Origin: an uncultured Armatimonadota bacterium
GTDB taxonomy: Bacteria; Armatimonadota; Fimbriimonadia; Fimbriimonadales; Fimbriimonadaceae
Assembly: GCA_903904815.1 (NCBI GenBank)
Contig: CAIVDU010000064.1
Span: 62,001 to 126,000 of the forward strand
Direction of reading: 5' to 3'
Length of the DNA stretch: 64,000 nt
This document shows, piece after piece, positions 46,789 to 55,389 of the stretch. The stretch's first letter is position 1. The number at the start of each line of letters is the position of its first letter. Under the pieces are notes generated by a model that was not told the origin of the DNA, did no database searches, and was given only the letters and a program-made list of their open reading frames with translations. The position numbers and the translations under genes were made by a program.

Positions 46789-47826
46789 ATGAAATCAGAG
46801 TCCTCGAAGGCTATCGATTGGTATCGCACTCCGGTGGATCAACAGACGCTACGGCGTCTGTATGTACGCAGCGATCTGAAGGGGGCGATCCAGACGTTTG
46901 GATATCTCAGCGTGTTGATTGGAACCGGCGTGCTGACCTACTATTCCGCCTATCACTGGGCGTGGTGGGTCACGCTTCCATTGCTCTTCTTGCATGGAAC
47001 ATGTTTCGCGTTTCAGATCAATGCCGTTCATGAACTGGGGCATCGAACGGTTTTCAAGACAAAGTGGCTGAATACGACGTTCACTCATGTGTTCGCGTTT
47101 CTGGGATGGATTAACCACCGAATGTTTGAAGCGAGCCATGTGCGTCACCATCATTCCACGCTCCATCCGCCCGACGATCTTGAGGTCGTGCTGCCCACTC
47201 AGATCACGAAGAAGGACTTTTTGAGGGGAGCGTTCATCAACTGGCGCGGACCTTACTGGGTGGTCAAGTTCATGCTGCGTGTGGCCCAAGGCAAGTTTCA
47301 CGGCGAGTGGGAGCTTAAGCTATTTCCCGATGACGATTTGGACAAGCGAAAACACGCCATGTCGTGGGCGAGAACGGTGTTGCTCGGCCAGACACTGATC
47401 GTCCTCCTTTCTCTCGCTACTCGACAATGGATGATTCCTGTGCTTACCACTTTTGCCCCTTTCTATGGGGGGTGGCTTTTCTTCTTGTGTAACAACACCC
47501 AGCACGTTGGGCTTCAAGACAATGTCACCGACTTTCGCCTCTGCTGCCGAACCTTCATTCCGAACCCGGTTGTGCGGTTCCTCTATTGGAACATGAACTA
47601 CCACACGGAGCACCATATGTACGTGGGCGTTCCGTGCTACAACTTGGGAAAGCTGCACAAACTCATTAGTCTGGATCTCCCGCCGTGCCCAGTGGGTCTG
47701 GTTCAAACCTGGCAAGAGATTGGCGCTATTTTAGCCAAGCAGGCCGAGGATCCAACCTACCAGCACCCAGTCCAGATTCCCCATTCAACTTCCAGTTCCT
47801 TTTCGGAAACGCCGTCCGCTGACTGA
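46789..47826 (+). CDS. Fatty acid desaturase-family membrane di-iron protein
   Basis: The protein has 345 residues from ATG 46789, which is preceded by GGAAGG; an in-frame ATG at 46765 adds eight residues. The three histidine boxes are HELGH near 84, HVRHHH near 117 and HTEHH near 278. Hydrophobic segments alternate with these as in membrane desaturases and hydroxylases. It uses oxygen and an electron donor to desaturate or hydroxylate a lipid; the exact substrate is not readable. Confidence 0.9.
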   Translation: MKSESSKAIDWYRTPVDQQTLRRLYVRSDLKGAIQTFGYLSVLIGTGVLTYYSAYHWAWWVTLPLLFLHGTCFAFQINAVHELGHRTVFKTKWLNTTFTHVFAFLGWINHRMFEASHVRHHHSTLHPPDDLEVVLPTQITKKDFLRGAFINWRGPYWVVKFMLRVAQGKFHGEWELKLFPDDDLDKRKHAMSWARTVLLGQTLIVLLSLATRQWMIPVLTTFAPFYGGWLFFLCNNTQHVGLQDNVTDFRLCCRTFIPNPVVRFLYWNMNYHTEHHMYVGVPCYNLGKLHKLISLDLPPCPVGLVQTWQEIGAILAKQAEDPTYQHPVQIPHSTSSSFSETPSAD

Positions 47827-47869
47827 AGAGCGGCTTATTCGCAAGACAAGGAGAAGGTTGGTGCAGTGC

Positions 47870-48196
47870 TCAGCCCAATTCGCTCGCGAATCCGTACGCT
47901 CGCTCAACCAAACAGATCCGCGTTGTGTAGGCGGAGTACCAGTCCCGTTTGCCCCGCCGCTGGGCTTCGAGGTGCTCGGTGTTCGTCTTCCAAGCTTTGA
48001 TCGAATCGAGATCTCTCCAGTAGCTCACCGTGATCCCAATTTCGTTGCGGGCGGACTCCACACCTAGAAACCCGGGCTGCTCGCGGGCAAGTTCCAGCAT
48101 GCGCTCAGTCGTCTCCGAGTAACCCTCAGTCCAATCGGACCGTACCGAACTGAAGATCACCGCGTAGTAGGGTGGCTTGGGGGTGTCGGCAAGCAT
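47870..48196 (-). CDS. Antibiotic biosynthesis monooxygenase-type (ABM) protein
   Basis: The start at 48196 gives 108 residues; an in-frame start at 48232 adds twelve. The sequence YYAVIFSSVRS, EQPGFLGVESARN and GITVSYWRDLDSIKAWK follow the ABM dimeric alpha/beta-barrel pattern, with the WRD and W-K residues typical of the family. It could be a cofactor-free monooxygenase or heme-related enzyme. Confidence 0.85.
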   Translation of the reverse strand: MLADTPKPPYYAVIFSSVRSDWTEGYSETTERMLELAREQPGFLGVESARNEIGITVSYWRDLDSIKAWKTNTEHLEAQRRGKRDWYSAYTTRICLVERAYGFASELG

Positions 48197-48267
48197 AGTA
48201 ACATTGTTCACGATTCTGAGACGCCCTCGCAATTAACCTTACCCCCGTGGGGTATAGTCGAGACTCG

Positions 48268-48690
48268 ATGTTGAGTAGTGAAACCCAGACGCGGAGCAGA
48301 CTCGATCTTGACCGGGTCGGTGCGTGTGCAAGCGCTATTTGCGCGGTGCACTGTCTGCTGAGTGGCGTCGCACTGAGCCTCCTTTCCGTATTGGGGCTTG
48401 GTTTCATCGCTTCAGGGCCGTCCGAAATTGCCTTCATCGGAGTGACCCTGGTCGTTGGCTCGACTGCGGTCTTCATCGGTCACCGCAAGCACCGATCGCT
48501 GCTCCCGGCAGTCATCTATTTGGTCGGACTCCTGGCCATCCTAGGCAGTCACACGCTCCTCAATCACGACACGCCCATTGGCACGACGGCTTCCGTTCTG
48601 GGCGGTCTGTGCTTTGTGACCTTCCACTTGGTGAACCAGCGTTTGATACGTGCCAGAGCAGGATCCCCAAGAGCTCACCTGTGCTGCTGA
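48268..48690 (+). CDS. MerC domain protein
   Basis: The start at ATG 48268 gives 140 residues; an upstream GTG at 48247 is less likely. Four hydrophobic segments are present, and the first contains the MerC-type cysteine pair ICAVHC. MerC proteins import mercury or are used as general small metal or membrane proteins. No merR, merA or merP is nearby, so a mercury role is not supported. The C-terminus ends in a Cys-Cys pair. Confidence 0.85.
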   Translation: MLSSETQTRSRLDLDRVGACASAICAVHCLLSGVALSLLSVLGLGFIASGPSEIAFIGVTLVVGSTAVFIGHRKHRSLLPAVIYLVGLLAILGSHTLLNHDTPIGTTASVLGGLCFVTFHLVNQRLIRARAGSPRAHLCC

Positions 48691-48858
48691 GGTCCGATTG
48701 TCTCTTTTCCGCGGATCTCGTTGCACGCTCAACTCAGTCCGGTTGCGACTTCTGGACTGACCCGAAAGTTTGCAGTTCCCAGCCGGAAGTCAGCAGTCGG
48801 AACTGATTGTAGGGATCCCTACTTGCTTTCCTGCGCGTGAGCTTCTCACTTGAGTGAA

Positions 48859-48893
48859 ATGCTAACTGCCCACTGCAATCTGCCAACTTCTTG
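48859..48893 (+). repeat. Dispersed 35-bp intergenic repeat, copy 2
   Basis: This copy lies in the 267-base gap between merC and dnaN. A 14-bp palindrome GTAGGGATCCCTAC sits just upstream at 48809-48822. Confidence 0.4.
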
Positions 48894-48901
48894 AGGATCG
48901 A

Positions 48902-48937
48902 AAAGGGGGAGTCGTTCAATTCAACGACTCCCCCTTT
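48902..48937 (-). terminator. Intrinsic terminator of the dnaN operon
   Basis: A perfect 15-bp stem (48923-48937 with 48902-48916) and a six-base loop are followed by T residues on the minus strand, 20 bases after the dnaN stop. Confidence 0.85.
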
Positions 48938-48957
48938 GAATTTTGCCGCTTGGCGAT

Positions 48958-50061
48958 TTACTGAAGCGCCATTGGCATGATCACGCAGAAGTATCCTTGT
49001 TCGTCATCGCCAGGTCGGAAAACGGCTGGGCGGCTGCTTTCCGTCATTTCGATGCGGACGCCAGGTCCGTCGATGGCGCTGAGTACGTCCTGCACGTAGC
49101 GCCCATTAAATGCGATCTCGACGCCGCCGTTCTGGCTCACCATTGCAACCTCTTCCTTCGCCTCGCCTTTCTCTTCCGAGTGGGCGGAGAGTCGAATCAG
49201 GTCGTCCTGGCCCTGGAATCGCACCCGGTTGGCGCTGTCTCGGGCAAGGATCATGGTTCGCTTCACCTTTTCGAGAAGCTGATCCGCCTCGACGCTCCAG
49301 GTTCGGGTCGTCTCGTTCGGAACCACTCGCTCCCAGTTAGGGTAAGTGCCCGCGAGAAGCTGAGAAACGACTTTCGCGCCGCCCGACTCAACCGCAATCC
49401 GTCCGCCGCCGAAAATCAACTCCACGTCGACATCGTCAGAAATCGGGAGGGTCTTGATCGCCTTGAGGGCCTTTTCAGGGACAACCGCATTGACGCTGTT
49501 GCCAATTCCAGGAAGGTCCAGCTTGCGAACTGCCATACGAGCGGTGTCGGTGGCTACCAGCGTAAGCGTGTTGCCATTGTAGGTAAAGAGCACGCCTGTC
49601 AGTACGACTCGGTGGTGGTCGGTCGATACCGCGTAGAGAACGGACTCCACTGCATTGCGCAATACTCCCATTCTCAGCTTCAGCTGATTCTCGGGAATGA
49701 ACTCAGGCACCTCGGGAAAATCTTCGGCGTCGAGGCTGACCATTCGGTATTCGGACGCGCCCTGCGTCAGAAGCACCGCGTTGCCATCGAGCGTCTGAAG
49801 GTGAATGTCCCCATCGGGCATCGAGCTAACCAGGTCATTCAGCAACCGGGCTTGGACGCAAATGCTGCCAGGCTCAGACACGAAGCAGGGAACGTTCCGC
49901 TCAACCCACATTTCGCCGTCACATCCGCTCACTTGGATTCCGTGATCGGAGGCGACAATCTTCAGGTTCTGGAGAATAGTGACGGAGGTTCGAACGCTCG
50001 CAGCCGCGGCAGCGGCGCTAACGGCTTCGAAGAACTCCTTACGTGGGCAATCAAGCTTCAT
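48958..50061 (-). CDS. dnaN: DNA polymerase III sliding clamp (beta subunit)
   Basis: The 367-residue length and three-fold domain pattern match DnaN. Typical stretches are LQNLKIVASDHGIQVSGCDG near 28 and VLFTYNGNTLTLVATDTARM near 168, followed by GRYVQDVLSAIDGPGVRIEM near 320. It forms the ring that tethers polymerases to DNA. It is third in a series after an ECF sigma and a small protein gene, 33 bases from the latter. No dnaA, recF or gyrB is in the window, unlike the usual dnaA-dnaN context. Confidence 0.96.
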   Translation of the reverse strand: MKLDCPRKEFFEAVSAAAAAASVRTSVTILQNLKIVASDHGIQVSGCDGEMWVERNVPCFVSEPGSICVQARLLNDLVSSMPDGDIHLQTLDGNAVLLTQGASEYRMVSLDAEDFPEVPEFIPENQLKLRMGVLRNAVESVLYAVSTDHHRVVLTGVLFTYNGNTLTLVATDTARMAVRKLDLPGIGNSVNAVVPEKALKAIKTLPISDDVDVELIFGGGRIAVESGGAKVVSQLLAGTYPNWERVVPNETTRTWSVEADQLLEKVKRTMILARDSANRVRFQGQDDLIRLSAHSEEKGEAKEEVAMVSQNGGVEIAFNGRYVQDVLSAIDGPGVRIEMTESSRPAVFRPGDDEQGYFCVIMPMALQ

Positions 50062-50094
50062 AGATCAAAACGGTTTGCAGTAGTTGTGAAGGGT

Positions 50095-50382
50095 TTACCC
50101 TTGAATGGGTAACTGATACTGGAAATGAGAAGGAATCGGAGACTTTGGCTGGGGATCAATCCCACTTGCATAAAGGCGAATCAAAATTCGCTGATACGAT
50201 TCTTCGGTGAATTCCGGGGCTGGCTCCGCATGAACCATGTCGACCGTGCGCCGAAGAGTCGACATATCGTGACTCAACTCTTGGTCGTTGAATGCGGCCA
50301 TCTCCATCTGATCTTCAAGTTCGCTAGGCAATTCTCGGCCCGCGTATAGGTCTACTAATTTTTTATAGAATTCGCTGTTCAC
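50095..50382 (-). CDS. Small acidic protein, candidate anti-sigma partner
   Basis: The start is GTG 50382, overlapping the sigma factor stop by four bases (GTGA), behind a GAGAGGA ribosome site. It has 95 residues, mainly helical and acidic (YAGRELPSELEDQMEMAAFN). The beginning resembles the N-terminal part of anti-sigma factors, but there is no zinc H-x3-C-x2-C motif and no membrane segment. The coupling to the sigma gene supports a regulatory role; this is inference. In-frame codons further upstream belong to the sigma gene. Confidence 0.65.
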   Translation of the reverse strand: MNSEFYKKLVDLYAGRELPSELEDQMEMAAFNDQELSHDMSTLRRTVDMVHAEPAPEFTEESYQRILIRLYASGIDPQPKSPIPSHFQYQLPIQG

Positions 50383-50924
50383 GTCGTCCTCTCTATTAGG
50401 CTGCCCAACTTGTCTCGGAGGGCACGACGGCCCCGGTAGAGACGAGACTTCAGCGCTGGAACGCTGATTCTTAACAAGTCGGCAGCTTCTTGCGCGCTCA
50501 TCTCTTCTAAATCGCAGAAAATGAGCGGCTCCCGATATTCCACTGGCAGGTCGTTGAGGGCTTGTTGAACCGTAACCCGAAGGGTCGATTGCTCCTCGGC
50601 GCCTGCATATTGCGCGTCTGGCGGCAGTTCCATGAGTTTGTGCTGCCGCATTTTGTCGATGCAAAGGTTCCGCGCGATGCGGAACAACCATGTCCTAAAT
50701 GCGCCATCAGCCCGTAATTCGGCACTTCGGCGCAAAACTCGTAGGAACGTCTCGGCAGTCGCATCTTCTGCGTCCGAGCGGTTGCCAAGCATGCGAAACG
50801 TGTAGCGGAATATCCGCTCTCCATAGATCTCATAGATAGCGCCCAACGCGGCGGGATCGCCCTCGGAGAGGGCGTGCAGCCAACGCTTTTCGGCCAGAGT
50901 GTCTCGCAATGCGTCATTCGGCAT
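50379..50924 (-). CDS. ECF-type RNA polymerase sigma factor
   Basis: The start at ATG 50924 gives 181 residues, a normal ECF length. Region 2 contains YEIYGERIFRYTFRMLGNRS and ATAETFLRVLRR with FRTWLFRIARNLCID. Region 4 has DLPVEYREPLIFCDLEEMSA and DLLRISVPALKSRLYRGRRA. A possible longer start at 51002 is not favoured. It heads the series with the small acidic protein and dnaN. Confidence 0.92.
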   Translation of the reverse strand: MPNDALRDTLAEKRWLHALSEGDPAALGAIYEIYGERIFRYTFRMLGNRSDAEDATAETFLRVLRRSAELRADGAFRTWLFRIARNLCIDKMRQHKLMELPPDAQYAGAEEQSTLRVTVQQALNDLPVEYREPLIFCDLEEMSAQEAADLLRISVPALKSRLYRGRRALRDKLGSLIERTT

Positions 50925-51142
50925 AGGGAAGGACGAACGCACCGACCTGATCGATGCGCGGAGTGACAGTATAACGCCCGCTTTAGCGCGTTTGCTCACC
51001 ATTCTGCGGGTCTTTTGGTGCTTCTCAACGGAAATGACGCGGTCATTAACCGCGAATTCCCACAGACGACGCTCAAATAGATCTTACGCTAAAGTGCCCA
51101 CGAGTTTTGCCGTAATGTAGCTTCCAAATCAGAAGCATTGAA

Positions 51143-53332
51143 TTAAACCGACTCGTTGGAAAGTGAGAAGGGCAGGTCTTCTGGCCTGACTTCCCGATCA
51201 ACCATCGAATCCGACATCGCGAACCTAAGTGACGTCGTTTGATTCAGCAACGCGTGACTGATCGAGAGCCCACGGAACTCCAAGCCATCCAGCGTGATCC
51301 CCTTCACGTACACCCCAGGACCGTCTGCCTCGACCACGAGGTCAGGCGCCCCTTCACGCTTTACGGTCGCCTTGCGAAATAGCGGCGAACCAAAGACGTA
51401 TGAGGGATGTCCAGGGCAAAGAGGATAAATTCCCAATGCGTTCAGGATGTACCAAGCACACATCTCGCCGTTGTCTTCGTCACCAGGAAGATACTGAGGT
51501 GTGTAGAGGCGGCTCATGACCTCTCGTGTCCAGCGTTGGGTCAAATCCGGACGTCCCGCCGCCGCGAACAAATACAGAGCGTGGTGGACCGGCTGGTTGG
51601 AATGGGCGTATTGGCCAAAATCGGCGCAAGCCATCTCGGTCATCTCATGAATTTCAAACCCGTACGATCCCACTTCGAACTTGGGGTCGAGTTGAGTCAG
51701 CTGGGACAGCTTGTCCAGAAATGGTTGCTCGCCGCCCATAAGGTTGATGAGCCCCTGCGGATCGTGTTGGACTGCCCAAGTGGACTGCCAAGCCCCACCT
51801 TCGACGTAGCCTCCTCCCCAGCGAAACTCGGTCCAAGGCTCCGACCACTCACCGCCTGCCGTCTTTCCTCTCATAAAGCCCACGGAAGGGTCGTATAGAT
51901 GGCGGTAGTTGAGTGCCCGACCTCGAAACAGGGCCGCATCTTCCTGTTTCCCTAAGGCGAGGGCAATCTGACTCAAGCAGAAATCGTTGTAGGCGTAATC
52001 CAGCGTTCTCGCGGTTGCCCCCTCGTGCTCTTCATCAGGCACATACCCTTTTTCGAGGTAGGAAGCGATGCCGAGGCGACCATAAGCGCCATGCTCGTCC
52101 CCGACTTCGAATGCGTGTTTCCGCATTCCCTCGTAGGCGGTTTCAACGTCAAATCCTTTGATCCCCTTGACGACCGCGTCGGCGAACACGGCGTCGATGT
52201 GGGTACCCACCATGCAGGCTCGATACCCAGGGCTGACCCACTGGGGAAACCAACCACCCTCACGATAGGAATTGACCCATCCGGAGAGGATCTCGCCCAG
52301 TTTGGTCGGCGAAATCAACGCCAAGAGTGGGTAGACCGTGCGATAGGTATCCCAAAACCCGTTGTCAGAAACGAGCGGCCCGTCGTGAACCTGACCGGAA
52401 AACGGACTGTAGTGGTGAATCCCGCCTCCGGTTTTTGGCTCGTGAAACGTGCGAGGGAACAGCATTGTCCGGTAGAGGCAAGAGTAGAACGTCGCAAGTT
52501 CGTCCTGTGAATCCGACTCCACCTCAATCTTTCCAAGTGCCTCATTCCAAACCCTGGTGCTTTCAACCTCGAGAGCCTCAAAACTGTTCGATGAAAGCTC
52601 AACCTCAAGGTTGGCGTAAGCTTGCTCAAGACTGATAAACGAGGTGGCCACCCGAAAGAGAATCTCGTGAGCCTGCCCATTTGACGAGAACTCGAGAGTT
52701 GCTCCCACCGCTCTGCCAGACCTTTCACTCGCCCCTGAAGAAATCTCGGTTCCTTCGAATGTGAGGGCGGCGTGACCTGCTCGATCGACGACGCCGACGA
52801 AGTAACAGCCAAATCCCTCCAGGGTCCCGCCGCTACTCACACGAGAAACACCCTCAATTCGAGTGCGATCGTTGCTGACCTTGATGCTCGATTCCCCATC
52901 TCCGGCTTGAACGATAATCCGAGCAGTTGGCTCGAAAAATCGAAACCGAAAAATGGCTCCCCGCTCGGTTGGCACAACCTCAATCGTCGTCCTATCGCGG
53001 ATCGATTCTGTCCGGAAGACGTTTGGCTTGAACTCGCTATGGTCTGGGTCGTAGGCGAAAGACCTTCGGGAAGGGCTAAGAATCGCTTCGCCTGTCTGGG
53101 CCGAGATGACGAACCAACCGTAATCTCCAATCCAAGGACTTGGCTGATGGGTTGCCCGGATGCCCTGAAGCTTCCTCGCTCTCGGGTCGAAGAACCAACT
53201 CCCTTCCGTAGTTTGGGGACTCCAATGCACCATGCCAAATGGCATGGCAGTGATCGGAAGGGTGTTGCCGGTGGAGAATCCGTAGTGTGAATGGGTCCCT
53301 TGCAGGGTTGAGACGTGATTGAGCGGGGTCAT
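51143..53332 (-). CDS. Glycoside hydrolase family 92 alpha-mannosidase
   Basis: The 729-residue protein follows GH92 throughout. It has the N-terminal GTHSHYGFSTGNTLPITAMP and the HPSPW-like HQPSPWIGDYGW loop. It also has the catalytic-domain stretches YSPFSGQVHDGPLVSDNGFW, MACADFGQYAHSNQPVHHAL and GDEDNGEMCAWYILNALGIY. GH92 enzymes are calcium-dependent exo-mannosidases. No signal peptide is visible, so the enzyme would be cytosolic, which is less common for the family. Product linkage is not readable. Confidence 0.94.
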   Translation of the reverse strand: MTPLNHVSTLQGTHSHYGFSTGNTLPITAMPFGMVHWSPQTTEGSWFFDPRARKLQGIRATHQPSPWIGDYGWFVISAQTGEAILSPSRRSFAYDPDHSEFKPNVFRTESIRDRTTIEVVPTERGAIFRFRFFEPTARIIVQAGDGESSIKVSNDRTRIEGVSRVSSGGTLEGFGCYFVGVVDRAGHAALTFEGTEISSGASERSGRAVGATLEFSSNGQAHEILFRVATSFISLEQAYANLEVELSSNSFEALEVESTRVWNEALGKIEVESDSQDELATFYSCLYRTMLFPRTFHEPKTGGGIHHYSPFSGQVHDGPLVSDNGFWDTYRTVYPLLALISPTKLGEILSGWVNSYREGGWFPQWVSPGYRACMVGTHIDAVFADAVVKGIKGFDVETAYEGMRKHAFEVGDEHGAYGRLGIASYLEKGYVPDEEHEGATARTLDYAYNDFCLSQIALALGKQEDAALFRGRALNYRHLYDPSVGFMRGKTAGGEWSEPWTEFRWGGGYVEGGAWQSTWAVQHDPQGLINLMGGEQPFLDKLSQLTQLDPKFEVGSYGFEIHEMTEMACADFGQYAHSNQPVHHALYLFAAAGRPDLTQRWTREVMSRLYTPQYLPGDEDNGEMCAWYILNALGIYPLCPGHPSYVFGSPLFRKATVKREGAPDLVVEADGPGVYVKGITLDGLEFRGLSISHALLNQTTSLRFAMSDSMVDREVRPEDLPFSLSNESV

Positions 53333-53350
53333 GCGCTAATTCGGTCTCGT

Positions 53351-54070
53351 TTAATTCAAAAGGATGTACTTGATCTGAGGAGCTTCGACGCCCGTTTGAC
53401 CCTCGACTCCGGTGACCAGTGCTAAGTAGACCTTTCCAGCGGCGAAGGCCGTCCCCGCGTCCGTCGCGTACTGCTGAGTGGTGCCGTTCCTCGTTACTTG
53501 AAAGGAGATCGTTCCCGCATCCACCAACTCGCTTGCCGTAGCCCCAAATGCGATGTTGGTGAGAGGGAACTGTGGCGTTGTTCCATCTTCAAAATCGATC
53601 GCGGGGGTATCGAATCCAGCGGCTCGTGAAAAGCCATTAAAGACGATGATCCGTGCTTTGTTGCCGTTCGGAACGGAAAGGTCAACCGTGAACGGTGAGG
53701 CCGCAAATCGCTTAAGGGGCTCGGACCCGTAATTCTCCAATCCGTAACCGATCACCAAATAGTTGGTATTAGCGGATAAGGTGTCGACTTCGTCGGAAAG
53801 CGAAGCGACTGCGCTTGCCTCGGTTGCGATCACGTCGTAGCTGTCGGGGGAGTAGTTAGCAAATGACGAGGAACTGGAAAGGTAGGCCAGTCCGCTCGCC
53901 ACGACTTTATCGTTCAGCGAAAAATTAATGGAGGTACTGTCTGGCGAAGCATTGACCACTCTGACGTGAGCGGTTGTCGATGCGCTTGAAGAGGATCCAC
54001 TCCCTCCGCAACCAGACAGTCCAGTCAATAGGGCAACGATTACGGGAGCGCATAAAAGCTTCTTTCGCAT
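53351..54070 (-). CDS. DUF4397 lipoprotein
   Basis: The start at 54070 gives 239 residues. It begins with a lipoprotein signal, RKKLLCAPVIVALLTGLSGC, with the lipobox cysteine at residue 21, followed by a Ser-rich linker. The body starts THVR-like with AHVRVVNASPDSTSINFSLN, the mark of DUF4397, and has a second similar half from about residue 130. It should be anchored on the outer face of a membrane. It follows the McsA-like gene by 13 bases and precedes GH92 by 18. Confidence 0.88.
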   Translation of the reverse strand: MRKKLLCAPVIVALLTGLSGCGGSGSSSSASTTAHVRVVNASPDSTSINFSLNDKVVASGLAYLSSSSSFANYSPDSYDVIATEASAVASLSDEVDTLSANTNYLVIGYGLENYGSEPLKRFAASPFTVDLSVPNGNKARIIVFNGFSRAAGFDTPAIDFEDGTTPQFPLTNIAFGATASELVDAGTISFQVTRNGTTQQYATDAGTAFAAGKVYLALVTGVEGQTGVEAPQIKYILLN

Positions 54071-54083
54071 GAGCAGCAATATC

Positions 54084-54392
54084 CTAGACCATTGTGTGGG
54101 TCGTCCACTTGCCAGGGACGAGGCCAAATTCTTTCCAAAGCGACTCTGGCAGCGCATCATAACATAGAGGGCAGCCAACAAGTCCTGTCCTTTGTACCTC
54201 CACATCAGTGGTTCGGCAGTATGGACAACTCAATCCTTTGGGCTTTCCGCGTTGAAATTCCGCCGCGAACGTGGCAAATCCTCTCAGAGGAAGCCTTGTG
54301 CCAACGCACGAATCGCAGAGCCATGACTTAACTCCGTCTTGCGTGACGGAAAGGCTTGCTGGACGAGCGCACGAGGCACAAGGATGGATCAG
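54084..54392 (-). CDS. McsA-like four-CxxC zinc protein with probable CTG start
   Basis: A 102-codon frame encodes four Cys pairs: CASC, CDSC, CPYC and CPLC near residues 5, 26, 56 and 74. The flanking residues (CARPASLSVTQDG, LCDSC, TGLVGCPLCYDAL) match the zinc domains of McsA, the arginine kinase activator. The C-terminal UVR motif of full McsA is absent. No ATG, GTG or TTG precedes the first CxxC in frame. A CTG at 54392 overlaps the ilvE stop by four bases (CTGA) and has a GGGG ribosome site five to six bases before it. Adjacent ATC is another rare-start option. Confidence 0.8.
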   Translation of the reverse strand: MIHPCASCARPASLSVTQDGVKSWLCDSCVGTRLPLRGFATFAAEFQRGKPKGLSCPYCRTTDVEVQRTGLVGCPLCYDALPESLWKEFGLVPGKWTTHTMV

Positions 54393-55261
54393 AAGGGCAC
54401 CCCGGTAGCCGTGTGCGCACGGAACAGCCCCATGAGAGTTCTTGTCACTTCACCGGGAGTTCCACATCCAATCTTGCGACTATCGAGGGTGACCATCGGA
54501 ATAACCTCGGCCGCCGTGCCCGTGAGGAATGCCTCATCCGCCGTGTAGATGTCGAATGGAGTAAGAACACTCTCTTCCACCTGATATCCGGCGCCTCTGG
54601 CAAGGTCAATCACCGAGTCCCGAGTAATGCCTTGGAGAATCCCGCTCGATGGATGGGGAGTCCGAATCAGCTTTCCGTGAACCAAGAAAAGGTTGTCGCC
54701 TGTGCATTCCGCGACGTGTCCGAGGTGATTCAGCATGAGACCTTCGCCCGCTCCCGCCCGGTTCGCTTCCTGCTTTGCGAGGATGTTGGACGCGTACCGT
54801 CCGATGCACTTCACGCGCGGATCCAAGGCGTCTGCAGGGATGACTCGGAAACTTGTCGTGACGACGCCAAGTCCAAGCTCATACGCTTCCGGAGGATAGA
54901 GCGACAGACTCGATACCATCACCATCACATTGGGGGTGCGGTTGATGTTTTTGGGGTCGAGGCCTAACCCGGTGCCTCGCGTCACATTGAGCCGGATGTA
55001 CCCGCTCTCGATTTCCGATTCGCGACAGACATCAAGGACAATGCCTCGAAGTTCATCGATTCCGATCGCCATCTCGTAGCCGAGATATCGAATCCCATGA
55101 TAAAGGCGTCGAAGGTGCTCGTCGAGCTTAAAAACCTTTCGACCGTAGATACGAATTCCTTCGAAAAGACCGTCGCCATACAGATGGGCGTGATCAGCGA
55201 CACTTGTGGTCGCAGATTCCAGTTCCATCATCTGGCCGTTCAGCCACACAGACTTCGGCAT
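54389..55261 (-). CDS. ilvE: Branched-chain amino acid aminotransferase
   Basis: The 290-residue class IV aminotransferase has the PLP lysine near K151 (RVKCIGRYASNILAKQEAN) and the fold-typical YGDGLFEGIRIYG at 28-40 and GTAAEVIPMVTLD near 246. It transfers amino groups for Leu, Ile and Val; a D-amino acid or aminodeoxychorismate role is less likely but not excluded. It is the first gene of the series to the McsA-like and DUF4397 genes and is divergent from VanW. Confidence 0.9.
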   Translation of the reverse strand: MPKSVWLNGQMMELESATTSVADHAHLYGDGLFEGIRIYGRKVFKLDEHLRRLYHGIRYLGYEMAIGIDELRGIVLDVCRESEIESGYIRLNVTRGTGLGLDPKNINRTPNVMVMVSSLSLYPPEAYELGLGVVTTSFRVIPADALDPRVKCIGRYASNILAKQEANRAGAGEGLMLNHLGHVAECTGDNLFLVHGKLIRTPHPSSGILQGITRDSVIDLARGAGYQVEESVLTPFDIYTADEAFLTGTAAEVIPMVTLDSRKIGCGTPGEVTRTLMGLFRAHTATGVPF

Positions 55262-55389
55262 TCACGCATTTTACTCTGGAATCGAAAACTTGCCCTTCAT
55301 TTCCCTGGATACAGAAACTGCATCCTTCATAGGGGTATTCGCCGTCATAATCTCCGTTCAGGTTATCCACCATTGTTTTGAATCCTAAA

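Noticed and set aside
48943-50112. 389-codon plus-strand open frame
   Set aside because: It is antisense to dnaN; the long frame follows from GC-rich codon bias.
55363-55371. DnaA-box-like TTATCCACC, considered as an origin sign because dnaN is near
   Set aside because: Only one imperfect box is present, and there is no AT-rich element or dnaA gene.
55194-55373. 59-codon Cys-rich frame upstream of ilvE, minus strand
   Set aside because: It overlaps the first 68 bases of ilvE and has no ribosome site; it could be a leader but support is thin.
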